NCBI GenBank assembly: GCA_029448655.1
Contig: JACCLO010000001.1
Coordinates: forward strand, 1,860,001-1,924,000
Origin: Wolfiporia cocos
Taxonomy: Eukaryota; Basidiomycota; Agaricomycetes; Polyporales; Phaeolaceae
Direction of reading: 5' to 3'
Length of the DNA: 64,000 nt
The position numbers and the translations under genes were made by a program. Numbering within the stretch: position 1 is the stretch's first letter; every line of letters begins with the position of its first letter. Under the pieces are notes generated by a model, which was not told the origin of the DNA, did not search any database, and saw nothing but the letters and a program-made list of their open reading frames with translations. Shown here in pieces: positions 22,933-32,888 of this stretch.

Positions 22933-25900
22933 ATGGCCGCCCCGCACGACCTCGACTACATTCGCGGCCCCCGACCCGACCACATCCCGCTCCCCGCCGG
23001 CACCCTCGCCGGCACCCCCACGGTCACCAACAACCCGTTCCACCCAGGGCAGTGGGTGAACTACCAGGTACACGGATTGCCCGAGGACTTCGCCCTGCTC
23101 TCAGTAGCAGACAGCATCCACGCCCCACAACGGCAGGTAGAAGTCGCATCCGTCCACACCGGGACCTTCGACGGTCATCCCCCCGCCCGATCACTCGCAT
23201 ACGGAGCATCGCAGGAGGACCAGGGTCTCGGCGCTGAACGGTTAAACCAGGCCTTCCACCTGGCAAGGGAACAATCCAATACGATCCGCGGCGCGAGTCC
23301 CCTAGCACACGTCGACTCACCCCTGGCTCTACAATGGGCGTTCCCCCCCAATCCAACAGCGGCGGACTTTGGTTTTCGGTGTCAGACAGTGGCGGCTACA
23401 ATGGTTCAAACCGGTGTGTGGAACGCCGACATGGGAGCACGATTCCTGCGGGAGGCACAACGCCTCCAGGCAGATGCAATTGCGGCAGGAGATGCGGCCT
23501 CGTTACACAGCCAGCACTCCGCCCCCCGTCGGTCAGTACCATCGGTTCCGGAAGAACGTTTCCGGCCGGTAGAAAACTGGGTGAGGTCCGTCCACATGGG
23601 ATCTCCCCCACCGGTGAACCCCGCAACCCGTCCGGCAACCCGAGGATCGAACGGCTCCAGGCAGACGAACCCATTCCTGCCCGGATACACCCCCCCGGTC
23701 ATCACCCCGCAGGTCCCCTTCTCGGTCATGGCAGCACAGCACCCGGTCCCTCCGTCGGTAGCACCGCAGACAGCGCATGTGAACACCTGGAGAGCCGCGC
23801 CTCTCCCGGGAACGCGTGCGTCTATGTGGCGGCCCGAGAAACCGGCGAGCTCGCAATGGGACGCGTACTCAATGCTCCCGGAGCCGCAGCCTGACCCCCG
23901 GTACAAGTCTAAGGTGCGCGAACCCGAACCCTTCACCGGCGAAAACTTCATCGCCTGGGTAATGCGCCTAAAACTGTACATCGACGACAACCGGCCGCTG
24001 CTCTTCACAGACAGCAAGAAAATCGGCACGGCCATCTCGTTGATACGGGGACCAAAGGTAGACTCGTGGGTAACGGCATTCACGCGGGAACATTACCGTG
24101 ACGGACAATGGCATCTGAGTTGGCTACGCTTCATTTGGGAGCTACACCAAAAGTTCGACGACCCCGACTTGGAAAAGAAGTCGGCGGTCGCCGCGGAAAA
24201 ACTCAGCATGACCATCGGCAAGGGCGAGGAGTACTTCCAGGAACTGGAAAGACTTCTTTCGGAGGCGAAATACGACAAGGAGAACCAGATAGTACATCGC
24301 TGGGTCACCTCCGCCATCCCGAAGGAGATCTACACGGCAGTACACTCCGCTTTCGTCGCCGCCACCGTAAACGACAAATCGCAACGAGGATACAATGTCC
24401 AGATTCCGGAAGACTACGAATCTTGGAAACAAGCTATCCTCCGTACGGACAATGCGATGCGTCGTCTCCGCGATGAGGAAAAGCTGCGCCACGGTCGAGA
24501 CACGGGTAAGGGCGTCGCCGACAAAGGAAAGGGTCGGGCGACAACATCGACATCGGGAACCGCGCGGTCCGAGCCCACCGCGGAAGAACGGGCCAACTTG
24601 CTCAAGAGAAAGTGCCACTCTTGCAGCAAGACACAAGCAGAGGCACCAGGGAAGGGCTGCAACAAGCCCGTCTGGCACCAACCCAACTGGAAGCCCCGAG
24701 CAGCTACCAGTGGAGGGAACACCGGTGCCGGACCCTCACAACCGGCGCGCACCCGCCAGGCCGTCGAGGCACCACCAGCAGAAAAAGTCCTTGGGGAAGT
24801 ATCCCAGGAGGACTTCGTGCGAATGGTGTCCGCATGGGCCAAGGAAAATCCGGAGGCTGTGAAGGAAGCCGGATTCACTCAGGTACGTCCCCTCTCTAAT
24901 AATAAGTTTTCAGTTCTGGAGATCGAGGAACCAGTAAATGTCTCTATCTCCGAATCTGCCTCGGAGGGTAACGAACCGGTGGATGGACTATATGGGCTAG
25001 GAACCGGGGCCCCGATATTTGACTATGTATCTGTACCACGTTCAGTAGACTTGGCGCCTGGTGACGACGACGGAGCTTCAACATGCTCCGACGAGTCGTT
25101 TGTAACAGCCTCAGAGGAGCCTCCCACCGGAGCTTGGCGGGAGGATAAAACCGTGCTTAATTCCTCTATAGTAAACCATGTAAACTATGTGCCAATGGAC
25201 GTAGACCCGGTTGTAGACTCAGATGTGCAGATGGCAGACGCATCTAAGCCTACAGTCCAGAAAAAGACGGAAAAGAAAGTGCGGCGTCGACGAGCCAAGA
25301 AGAAGGCTGTCACGCTCGACATATACTTAGACCACCCGCGGGCAATCCCCCCTGAGCGCAAAAGCGAAGGAGCCGCGGGTTACGATCTTCACTCTGCGGA
25401 GGAAGTCGTTATACCTAATGGGAAGCGTATCACCGTGGACACAGGCATAATGATCCGCATGCCACCCGGTGTATACGGCCGCATAGCTCCACGATCCGGA
25501 CTCGCTTTGAAAGGAGTCGACGTGGAGGCCGGTGTAGTTGATGAAGATTACACCGGTCGGTTAAAAGTCATACTGAATAATCAGACTGGAACAGATTATC
25601 AGGTCGAGTATGGGGACAGAATCGCCCAGTTCATACTCGAATGCAACATGACACCAGACACGCGCATAGTAAAAAGCATCAGGGAAACCAGGCGCGGAAC
25701 ACAGGGGTTCGGCTCTACTGGTGAGAAACTCAGAGGAAATGTAGTGGTAATCCAGACGGGAAAACGGGGAAGGCAGATCGAAGTACCGATCACCCTCCAC
25801 CGCCCTGACGGACGTGCCCTCTTCACAAAGGCACTGATAGACTCCGGTTCAACGGGATCGGTCATCAGTCGTGCCTACGTGGAGGAACACAAACTCGAGC

Positions 25901-28900
25901 AACTCCCTTTAGACCGACCCGTCAAACTGTACAACGCTGACGGTAGTACCAATGCTGCGGGCAAAATGACGCACTATGTCGAACTCCAGATGCAGATCGA
26001 CACGCATCTGGAAACGCGCAAGTTCCACGTCACCGAGCTGAGCTCGGCAGACATATTCCTCGGCTTCGACTGGTTGGAAGACCATAATCCCACCATCGAC
26101 TGGAAGAAACGCCGAATCACCTTCACCTGCGACTGCGAGCACGAGCAGATCGAGGACGGTGACCATATATATTACATCTTTGCTGACGCATGGTTACGGA
26201 ATAGGGAAGAATGCCGAGCCGACATCGCTGAGCGAGTCCGCGCGACGAAGGCAACCGAGATCGCCATCGCCACCGGCAAAACCACGGAAGCCAAGACTTT
26301 CGAGGAGGTGGTCCCCGAGTACTTACACGAATTCGAAGACGTGTTTAAGGAAACGGAATTCGACCAACTCCCCGAAAGACGACCGTGGGATCACGCCATA
26401 GAACTCCTACCGAACTCCGAACCCTACGCCGGCAAGATCTATGCCCTATCACCTCGAGAACAAGAGGCGTTAGATGACTTCTTAGAAGAACAGCTACGGA
26501 CTGGACGCATACGACCATCCAAGTCACCATGGGGGGCACCATTCTTCTTCGTCAAGAAGAAGGATGGGAAACTGAGACCCATTCAGGACTATCGGAAACT
26601 GAACCAGATGACCAAGAAGAATCGGTACCCGCTCCCTCTGATCACGGAGCTGCTCAACAAGTTAAAGCGAGCTAAGTACTTTTCTAAATTGGACATTCGT
26701 TGGGGATACACGAACGTCAGAATCAAAGAAGGCGACGAAGAAAAAGCCGCCTTCATCACTAATAGGGGATTGTACGAACCTTTAGTGATGTTCTTTGGAA
26801 TGTGCAACGCACCGGGCACGTTCCAGACTTTGATGAACGACATCTTCCGAGATCTGATAATGACTGGAAAGGTCATTGTATATTTAGACGACATACTTGT
26901 TTTCACGGAGACCGAGGCAGAACACAAAGAGATCCTGCGCAAGGTTCTGCTCGTTCTCCGTCAAAACAAGCTAACCTGTAAACCAGAGAAATGCGAGTTC
27001 ATGAAGTCGGAAGTAGAATACTTGGGACACATAATCTCTCACGGGGAAATCCGTATGGATCCCACGAAGGTGGCGGCAGTGGCTGAATGGCCCGCACCTC
27101 GGAACAAGAAAGAAGTGCAATCCTTCATAGGATTTGCAAACTTCTACCGGAGATTCATTCCTAAGTTCTCCACGGTAGCACGCCCACTAATAAACCTAAC
27201 CAAGGACACGCCTTGGCAGTGGGGTACGGCGGAACAAGAGTGTTTCGATAAGTTAAAGAAAATATTTATCGAAGCACCCGTGTTAGGGATACCAAACGAC
27301 GACGACCCTTTCCGCATCGAGGCAGACTCTTCAGACTTCGCAACTGGAGCCTGCCTCATGCAGAAACAGGACGGTGTCTGGAAACCCATCGCCTACCAGA
27401 GTAAGACGATGCTACCGGCAGAACGGAACTACGAGATCTACGACAGAGAACTTCTCGCCATCATGCGCGCACTCGATGAATGGCGGCATTTCGTAATGGG
27501 TGGCAAACACCCTGTAGAAGTACTAACGGACCACAAGAACTTAGAATACTTTAAGACCCCGCAGAAAATTAATCCGCGACAAGCCCGGTGGATGACGGAA
27601 CTCACCGAGTACGACCTACAACTCGTGCACATCCCCGGGAAGACCAATGGAAGGGCCGATGGGCTTTCCCGAAGAAGTGATCACGGAAACGACAAGGATC
27701 ACCTCGAAGGGCAAGTCGTCCTGAAGCCACACCTCTTCGTCCAGGACAGCGCAGAAAGGCTGCGATCCTCATTCTATACTGTAGTCAAGGGTATCACCCA
27801 CGACGAAGTAAAAGAGAGGGTCAAAGCGGAAGCCGCTCTCTACGATGGAAAGGAAGGAGTAGAAGTAGGGGAAACAACCGAGGACGGTCTGCGATATAGG
27901 AGGGGGAGGTTAATTATCCCTCGGGACGAAGAATTGATCGGAAAAATCATTTCTTCATTCCACGACACCGTCTCAGCGGGACACCCTGGCACCGAAAACA
28001 CATACACAGCCATACATCGACACTACTGGTGGCCCAAGATGCGCTCAGACATCCGCCAGTACGTCAAAGCTTGTATCAAGTGCCAGGCCGCTAAGCCGGA
28101 CCGATCCAAACGCGCGGCTCCACTAAACCCGAACCCAACTCCAGCACACAACTGGGAGAACATTTCCGTAGACATGATCACGGGACTCCCCACTTCCAAG
28201 GGTCGCGACGCGATAATTGTAGTAGTAGACATGAAGTCAAAGGACTATATAGCTGTACCAACAACGACTAAACTATCGGCCGAAGGATGGGCCAACATAT
28301 TTATAGACAAAGTATATACACAACACGGACTACCAAAGAAAATATTTAGCGACAGAGGACCGCAATTTGTAGCAGAATTCATAAAGGACGTATATCGTAG
28401 ACTAGGCATACAGGGAAACCCGAGTACCGCGTTCCACCCACAGACAGACGGGCAGACGGAACGTATGAACCAGGAACTCGAGGTCTACCTCAGGTTATTT
28501 ATTAATGATACTCATACGAACTGGCCGGACTTACTCCCGCTGGCAAGCTTTGCGTACAAGACACACGTACACAGTAGCACGGGATATAGTCCCTTTTACC
28601 TTACGCACGGATACCACCCCTTCACAGGTGTAGAGGCGCCGGAACAAGAAGAGGGGGTAGCACGGGATTGGGTCGAACACATGCACACCATATCCAAACT
28701 CGCTTCACAGAACCTGGAGAAAGCTAAGCTACGCATGAAAGAGTACTACGATAGGAAACGGGCATCGCCACTATCGTACTCTGAAGGCGACTTGGTTTGG
28801 GTCGACGGCCGCAACATAAACATGGGCCACCCAACCAAGAAGCTCGACTCCAAGCGATTTGGACCGTACAAGGTCACGAAGAAGGTCGGGCATGGAGCAT

Positions 28901-29670
28901 ACGAACTAGACCTCCCCGCAGACATGCGCGGTATATACCCAGTATTCAACGAGGTCTTACTCCTACCATACACGCCGCCCGCCTTCCCCAATCAGGACCA
29001 TAGTAAAGTGACGGAAGGCAATGACGTTCGCAGGCCTCTCAGGATCCTCGAATCCAGGGAAGACCGAGGGCGAATCGAGCTAGAAGTCGAGTGGTCTGAC
29101 GGGACTAAAACATGGGAACGAAAACGTGGATTAAACCATTACCAAGAGCTGGTCACAAAGTTCTTCGAAGCTAGACCATCCGCCCCAGGCAACCAGTGGA
29201 AAAACAGAAACACTGGCTGGGACCACTCTGACACCAAATGGGACCCAGAGTGGGAGGACTTCGAACGAAAAGCTCAGGAAATGGGACTCAGGCAGAACCC
29301 GAAGGAGTTCATAATATACGACGACATAGACACTACGCTTCTTGTCAAAGGCAGTATACCATTCTACGCCTACGAAAAGAAGCTCGTCGCTCGTAACTTC
29401 TGGTTCTGCGACCCACGAACACGGGTCATGCAATACGGAATACGCGTTGGAACACCGATAGAATCCACTATACCTGAATCGATAGGATACTGGATCTACC
29501 CGGTCTTAAATACACTCCAACTGGCGCACCCACACATCTGCACCAAAACCGTAGACCACCCGTGCCATGTTGACCAAACTATGTACAAAGTGATTGCTGG
29601 GCGTGGGGACACGCAGCTAGAAGAGGGGGTAATGTCACAAGCCGATTTTCTTCAACTAGCTTGCGACTAG
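22933..29670 (+). CDS. Gag-dUTPase-protease-RT-RNase H-integrase polyprotein (element A)
   Basis: Single 2245-residue frame. A Ty3-type Gag capsid lies at about 325-490, then a degenerate Cys/His cluster (about 560, CHSC...C...WHQ) instead of a clean CCHC knuckle. The dUTPase (about 796-931) has all five motifs: AAGYDLHSA, PRSGLA, VVDEDYTG, RIAQ and GTQGFGSTG. The aspartic protease has its DSGS Asp near 970. Reverse transcriptase has YLDD at 1317-1320, followed by RNase H (block EADSSDFATGA). Integrase has an HHCC finger from about 1677 and D1747, D1807, E1843 with exact D,D(35)E spacing. A degenerate chromo-like segment (VEWSDGTKTWERK) and about 110 residues of unrecognised C-terminus follow. 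The stop lies inside the 3' LTR, whose first bases encode the last 12 residues. Gag and Pol share one frame, as in Tf1. The ATG follows a roughly 750-nt leader. Confidence 0.93.
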   Translation: MAAPHDLDYIRGPRPDHIPLPAGTLAGTPTVTNNPFHPGQWVNYQVHGLPEDFALLSVADSIHAPQRQVEVASVHTGTFDGHPPARSLAYGASQEDQGLGAERLNQAFHLAREQSNTIRGASPLAHVDSPLALQWAFPPNPTAADFGFRCQTVAATMVQTGVWNADMGARFLREAQRLQADAIAAGDAASLHSQHSAPRRSVPSVPEERFRPVENWVRSVHMGSPPPVNPATRPATRGSNGSRQTNPFLPGYTPPVITPQVPFSVMAAQHPVPPSVAPQTAHVNTWRAAPLPGTRASMWRPEKPASSQWDAYSMLPEPQPDPRYKSKVREPEPFTGENFIAWVMRLKLYIDDNRPLLFTDSKKIGTAISLIRGPKVDSWVTAFTREHYRDGQWHLSWLRFIWELHQKFDDPDLEKKSAVAAEKLSMTIGKGEEYFQELERLLSEAKYDKENQIVHRWVTSAIPKEIYTAVHSAFVAATVNDKSQRGYNVQIPEDYESWKQAILRTDNAMRRLRDEEKLRHGRDTGKGVADKGKGRATTSTSGTARSEPTAEERANLLKRKCHSCSKTQAEAPGKGCNKPVWHQPNWKPRAATSGGNTGAGPSQPARTRQAVEAPPAEKVLGEVSQEDFVRMVSAWAKENPEAVKEAGFTQVRPLSNNKFSVLEIEEPVNVSISESASEGNEPVDGLYGLGTGAPIFDYVSVPRSVDLAPGDDDGASTCSDESFVTASEEPPTGAWREDKTVLNSSIVNHVNYVPMDVDPVVDSDVQMADASKPTVQKKTEKKVRRRRAKKKAVTLDIYLDHPRAIPPERKSEGAAGYDLHSAEEVVIPNGKRITVDTGIMIRMPPGVYGRIAPRSGLALKGVDVEAGVVDEDYTGRLKVILNNQTGTDYQVEYGDRIAQFILECNMTPDTRIVKSIRETRRGTQGFGSTGEKLRGNVVVIQTGKRGRQIEVPITLHRPDGRALFTKALIDSGSTGSVISRAYVEEHKLEQLPLDRPVKLYNADGSTNAAGKMTHYVELQMQIDTHLETRKFHVTELSSADIFLGFDWLEDHNPTIDWKKRRITFTCDCEHEQIEDGDHIYYIFADAWLRNREECRADIAERVRATKATEIAIATGKTTEAKTFEEVVPEYLHEFEDVFKETEFDQLPERRPWDHAIELLPNSEPYAGKIYALSPREQEALDDFLEEQLRTGRIRPSKSPWGAPFFFVKKKDGKLRPIQDYRKLNQMTKKNRYPLPLITELLNKLKRAKYFSKLDIRWGYTNVRIKEGDEEKAAFITNRGLYEPLVMFFGMCNAPGTFQTLMNDIFRDLIMTGKVIVYLDDILVFTETEAEHKEILRKVLLVLRQNKLTCKPEKCEFMKSEVEYLGHIISHGEIRMDPTKVAAVAEWPAPRNKKEVQSFIGFANFYRRFIPKFSTVARPLINLTKDTPWQWGTAEQECFDKLKKIFIEAPVLGIPNDDDPFRIEADSSDFATGACLMQKQDGVWKPIAYQSKTMLPAERNYEIYDRELLAIMRALDEWRHFVMGGKHPVEVLTDHKNLEYFKTPQKINPRQARWMTELTEYDLQLVHIPGKTNGRADGLSRRSDHGNDKDHLEGQVVLKPHLFVQDSAERLRSSFYTVVKGITHDEVKERVKAEAALYDGKEGVEVGETTEDGLRYRRGRLIIPRDEELIGKIISSFHDTVSAGHPGTENTYTAIHRHYWWPKMRSDIRQYVKACIKCQAAKPDRSKRAAPLNPNPTPAHNWENISVDMITGLPTSKGRDAIIVVVDMKSKDYIAVPTTTKLSAEGWANIFIDKVYTQHGLPKKIFSDRGPQFVAEFIKDVYRRLGIQGNPSTAFHPQTDGQTERMNQELEVYLRLFINDTHTNWPDLLPLASFAYKTHVHSSTGYSPFYLTHGYHPFTGVEAPEQEEGVARDWVEHMHTISKLASQNLEKAKLRMKEYYDRKRASPLSYSEGDLVWVDGRNINMGHPTKKLDSKRFGPYKVTKKVGHGAYELDLPADMRGIYPVFNEVLLLPYTPPAFPNQDHSKVTEGNDVRRPLRILESREDRGRIELEVEWSDGTKTWERKRGLNHYQELVTKFFEARPSAPGNQWKNRNTGWDHSDTKWDPEWEDFERKAQEMGLRQNPKEFIIYDDIDTTLLVKGSIPFYAYEKKLVARNFWFCDPRTRVMQYGIRVGTPIESTIPESIGYWIYPVLNTLQLAHPHICTKTVDHPCHVDQTMYKVIAGRGDTQLEEGVMSQADFLQLACD
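29619..29629 (+). promoter_or_regulatory. Polypurine tract of element A
   Basis: AGAAGAGGGGG, three bases before the 3' LTR, in the position of a plus-strand primer. It is also coding: it lies within the last codons of the polyprotein. Confidence 0.75.
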
Positions 29671-30003
29671 AAACAACCCTTATCTTATCTAAGCGCCCGC
29701 CTATGCATCACGTGCAAGGACCCCAAACACCCCACACGTGCTTACACAGACCCCGGACACCCTTGATGTGGCTCTACACCTACGATAGGGTTTACCATAC
29801 TCTAAACGGTCTATCAGCTTACGTAATACTGTATAGTAGCCAAACATGTACAAACAGCCTACGAGCATATATACCAGCCAGACGAGCAGGGAGCACCCCA
29901 GACTCGTCTTGGCCTTTGTTGCCTTGAGTAGCCTCAGACTAGGAATACGCTTTCACGCGAGTAATATTCCCCTGAGTAGTTGCTTGAGAATACGCTTGTG
30001 TCA
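29633..30003 (+). repeat. 3' LTR of element A
   Basis: 371 bp and identical to the 5' LTR except for one CpG-type G-to-A difference near 29726. Followed by the GAAAA target duplication. Confidence 0.95.
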
Positions 30004-30011
30004 GAAAATAC

Positions 30012-30066
30012 GTGTGATACCTGCATATATACGCACTATATGGGTGCATATATGCAGGTATTGCAC
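30012..30066. repeat. Imperfect hairpin beside element A insertion site
   Basis: Arms centred on TACCTGCATATAT (30018-30030) and its complement ATATATGCAGGTA (30048-30060), separated by a short AT-rich loop. It lies in the same intron of the DUF6698-like gene, 4 bp from the target duplication. Confidence 0.65.
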
Positions 30067-30767
30067 AGAGCGTAAATCAAGAAAAACATACAGACGCTTG
30101 AACTTGGATGTGCACCATTTGGCTTCTGGGACTCCATCAAGCATCATCCCAATCTCCAGGGAAAGCTTGACATCCATGAAGGTATTAATGGCACGCATGA
30201 TCCATTGGCCTGCCTCCGCATATGCTACGAGACGCCGGCTGGCAATGTGGTATCAGAATGGCACATATATGCTGCAAAACTGGTGACTTACTTATTTGCA
30301 GGGATGACAGACTTCGCATCCTTGTGCTGCATGCAGTTGATCAGGTATTTGAATTCCTTCTTAGTTCCCAGCAGCTTGAGTACCGGGTCTTCGTCTTCTT
30401 CATCCTTGTCCACTTCTCTCTCCTCTGGATTTTCTTGATTTTCTTGATCTTCATTTTCTTGATTGCTTGCCTTGTCCTCTTCATCGTCTGAAGATTCATC
30501 TTGCACGCATCTCACATTGGAGGCCCTGCCTGCTGTTGCTGCCCCAGCAGCAACTTTCTCACCAGAGGAGCGGTGCTGCTGAGAAGCACCAGTCGGGTCC
30601 ATGCGAGCATGCTTTGCTGCTGGCTGATCATCCTCCTCACACATTGTTTGTGCACCTATATAGGCTGGCCATGGGCCTGGATGGGAAGCTGACATAGACT
30701 GGGAATGTTGCACACAAGTGGTGGCTCCCTTGGCACGAGAAGCTAAGGATCCAGATATGCGAGGCAT

Positions 30768-31457
30768 ATTTGGTATAGTCGAGGCTCGCCTATCAGTGAA
30801 GAAGACTATGGAGATGAAGGAACGAGACTGAGTTGCGGAAGCTGACGTGCGCTCCGTTTTAAGCACATAACGCACTCACATGCTCTTTCCACGCTTCAGC
30901 ATAAATCAAGCTCTACTTTTGTAAATGCAGTAACGGTGTAGAGTCTGCTGAACTGTAGAAGCGCAAGAAGTTGAGGAAGTGGCCCTGTGCTGTTGCTGAT
31001 CTTGTGCTTCCTGCAGGGCAAGACAAAATTAACTCTGAGCTTGAGCAATTGAGTCTTGTCCATTTCTCAGATATGGTCTCAACTGCATGATTGCTTTGAT
31101 AATAATTCATGCTGTCTAAGAATGCACGAGAAGTTGAGGAAGTGGCCCTGCACTGGCCCTGGTCTTGTGCTTCCTGCAGAGCAAGGCATGAATCTGAAGA
31201 TGTGACCAGGTGATGTCACATCTATGATGCAACACGTCCTGACGTGTTGGTGGCTGGTTCCTCCTATGGCGCCTCTGACCTCCCACTTGATTCTGAGCTT
31301 AGTCCTTAGCATTTGATGACTCTAAATTGCTAGAGCTCTTGAGTGAGTCACGAACATGGCATTTTAGGACAATGCAGCAATGATATATTACACCGCCTAT
31401 TCCCTCAATTTTTTCACATATTCAGCTGATTATCCTGAGAAGTAAGGGCTGAAGTGT
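30768..31457. other. Intergenic with a partial tandem duplication
   Basis: No gene is supported. A block containing AAGTTGAGGAAGTGGCCCTG and CTTGTGCTTCCTGCAG occurs twice, at about 30963-31022 and 31131-31186, in the same orientation. Confidence 0.5.
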
Positions 31458-32888
31458 ATGATTGATCATGTCTCATATACCAATGTGAATTTATTACAGG
31501 ATATTACTTGCATGCATTCACTACCTGGCTCAATGCCCTTGCCCATGCTGCCTGATACAAAAGGTCTGAGATGGGCACACCTGCAGACACGGAGTGTCAG
31601 AATATACTTTGCGTCGACACTACTTCTATTCAGAATTTGATTGATGGCATGAGGAGGTCAGTATTCAGGAAAGGGTTTGTGCTCAATAGCAAGAAAATTC
31701 TCGACCCAGAATCACTGGTGATGACTAGGGTGAGTGATGCGATGACCATAAAAAATTACATGCTCATGGGTGTCTAGAGTGCATTTTCTCAATGACTCTC
31801 AAAGTTTGGCTTCAATTTCTACTCAATGTTTGTGCCTGACCTTCTGCATGAATTTGAGCTTGGTGTGTGGAAGGCTGTATTCACACATCTACTGCATATT
31901 TTGTATGCAGAAGGCAAAGACACAATCCAAATTTTGAACAAGAGGTATGGCAATTTATGGTTGTTGTATGAATGTGCTCAAGTAGACAATTTAGGTTCCG
32001 CCTTGTGCCCAAATTTGGCCATGACACAATTTGTTGTTTCATGAACAATGTGTCTGCAATGAAGCAGCTGGCTGCAAGGGACTTTGAAGATATTTTACAG
32101 GTGTGTTACAAAATACATTATTTGTATTTCCTCACTCACCCCTGCTGTAGTGTATCATTCCTGTCTTCGACATGTTATTGCCACCAGAACATAACGAGGT
32201 AGTCCTCATGTTGCTGTTCAAGCTGGCTACATGGCATGCCCTTGCAAAACTATGCTTACACACAGAGGATACTCTCACAGTCTTTACTCACATGACCAAG
32301 TCTCTTGGGGATTCACTCCATGCATTCGTCAATACTACTTGTGAAGCCTATGATATGCAGGAGTTGCCTAAAGAGCACACTGCTTGTGGTAGGTGTACTG
32401 CAGCAATGCGTGAATGAGGTTCCATTGTCAGCGATAGAAAAAAATCAAGGTCAGGTAAAGGGAAGGGGAACGCGACAGACACGAACACCAGTAATGGAAC
32501 AGCAAACAAGTCATTGAATGGGCTGAAGATTAAGAAACTCAATCTGTCAACTTGCAAGCTCCATGTGCTCACCAATTATCCACAGGATATCCGACAGTTT
32601 GGCATGACAGATAATTATAGCACTCAAGTCGTAAGTCATTAGTATGTCTCATATTGAGTTGATCTCATTGTGCTACAGGGTGAACTTGAACATCGCCATG
32701 GCAAGCAATGGTACATGCACACAAACAAGAACAAGCACGTCGGTCAGATCGCAAAGCACGAGCATCGCTCATGGCTGCTTCACCACATCTCCCAAGACAA
32801 GCAGAGACGGGAACATGAGGAGGTGCTGCATAAGTCCGTGGTGATTTCTGGTAATGCAATATCATTGATTTCCAGGATGGGCGGTTGC
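31458..32888 (+). pseudogene. Plavaka-type transposase remnant
   Basis: Broken plus-strand frames carry blocks typical of Plavaka (CACTA/En-Spm-related) transposases of Agaricomycetes: DLLHEFELGVWKAVFTHLL (about 31832), NNVSAMKQLAARDFEDILQ (about 32046), PPEHNEVVLMLLFKLATWHA followed by LAKLCLHTEDTL (about 32176-32275), and after a small intron GELEHRHGKQWYMHTNK then QIAKHEHR (about 32680-32770). Frameshifts and stops separate them, for example after 32044 and 32417. The last frame runs straight into the LTR of the outer Ty3 element at 32889, which cuts the gene. I did not find the missing 3' part beyond the far LTR at 49345. Not a functional transposase. Confidence 0.75.

Larger units (their letters stand above)
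21806..30003 (+). mobile_element. Ty3/Gypsy LTR retrotransposon, element A
   Basis: Complete 8198-bp element. Two 371-bp LTRs (21806-22176 and 29633-30003), each TG...CA, differ at one base that I could find (CCCCGAA vs CCCCAAA, a CpG site). The 5-bp target duplication GAAAA lies at 21801-21805 and 30004-30008. The internal part holds a self-complementary primer site, one long Gag-dUTPase-Pol frame and a purine tract AGAAGAGGGGG at 29619-29629 beside the 3' LTR. Near-identical LTRs and an intact 2245-codon frame suggest a recent, possibly active insertion. It belongs to the chromovirus side of Ty3/Gypsy by its degenerate chromo-like module after integrase. Confidence 0.95.
20729..30767 (-). 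pseudogene. DUF6698-like gene split by retrotransposon A
   Basis: Minus-strand exon series: 30292-30767 (acidic N-terminus), 30092-30238, then after an intron holding element A 21651-21781, 21396-21604, 21267-21348, 21059-21178, 20855-20991 and a doubtful last exon 20729-20813. Blocks such as DDYHKLIQACPCLHAQI, GFHHPTTGQLL, YHCLFRGPKAGFGEYPP and EFYKNITKLF...MIAWWNK match what I know of DUF6698, an Agaricomycete family of unknown function. Two defects are seen: an in-frame TAG at 21425-21427, and the 21651/21604 junction, which shifts frame by one. The exon 2-exon 3 junction across the retrotransposon is in frame (KRL then SNDEIR), so the insertion itself may be spliced out. Without the element that intron would be about 105 nt. 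The start could lie further 5'. Confidence 0.6.

Noticed and set aside
23406..24681. Long minus-strand frames opposite gag of element A
   Set aside because: They lie antisense to a clearly coding, GC-rich gag and have no domain; they are mirror frames.
25315..25725. Host dUTPase gene near 25.3 kb
   Set aside because: It is in frame inside the retrotransposon polyprotein between Gag and protease, and flanked by its LTRs.
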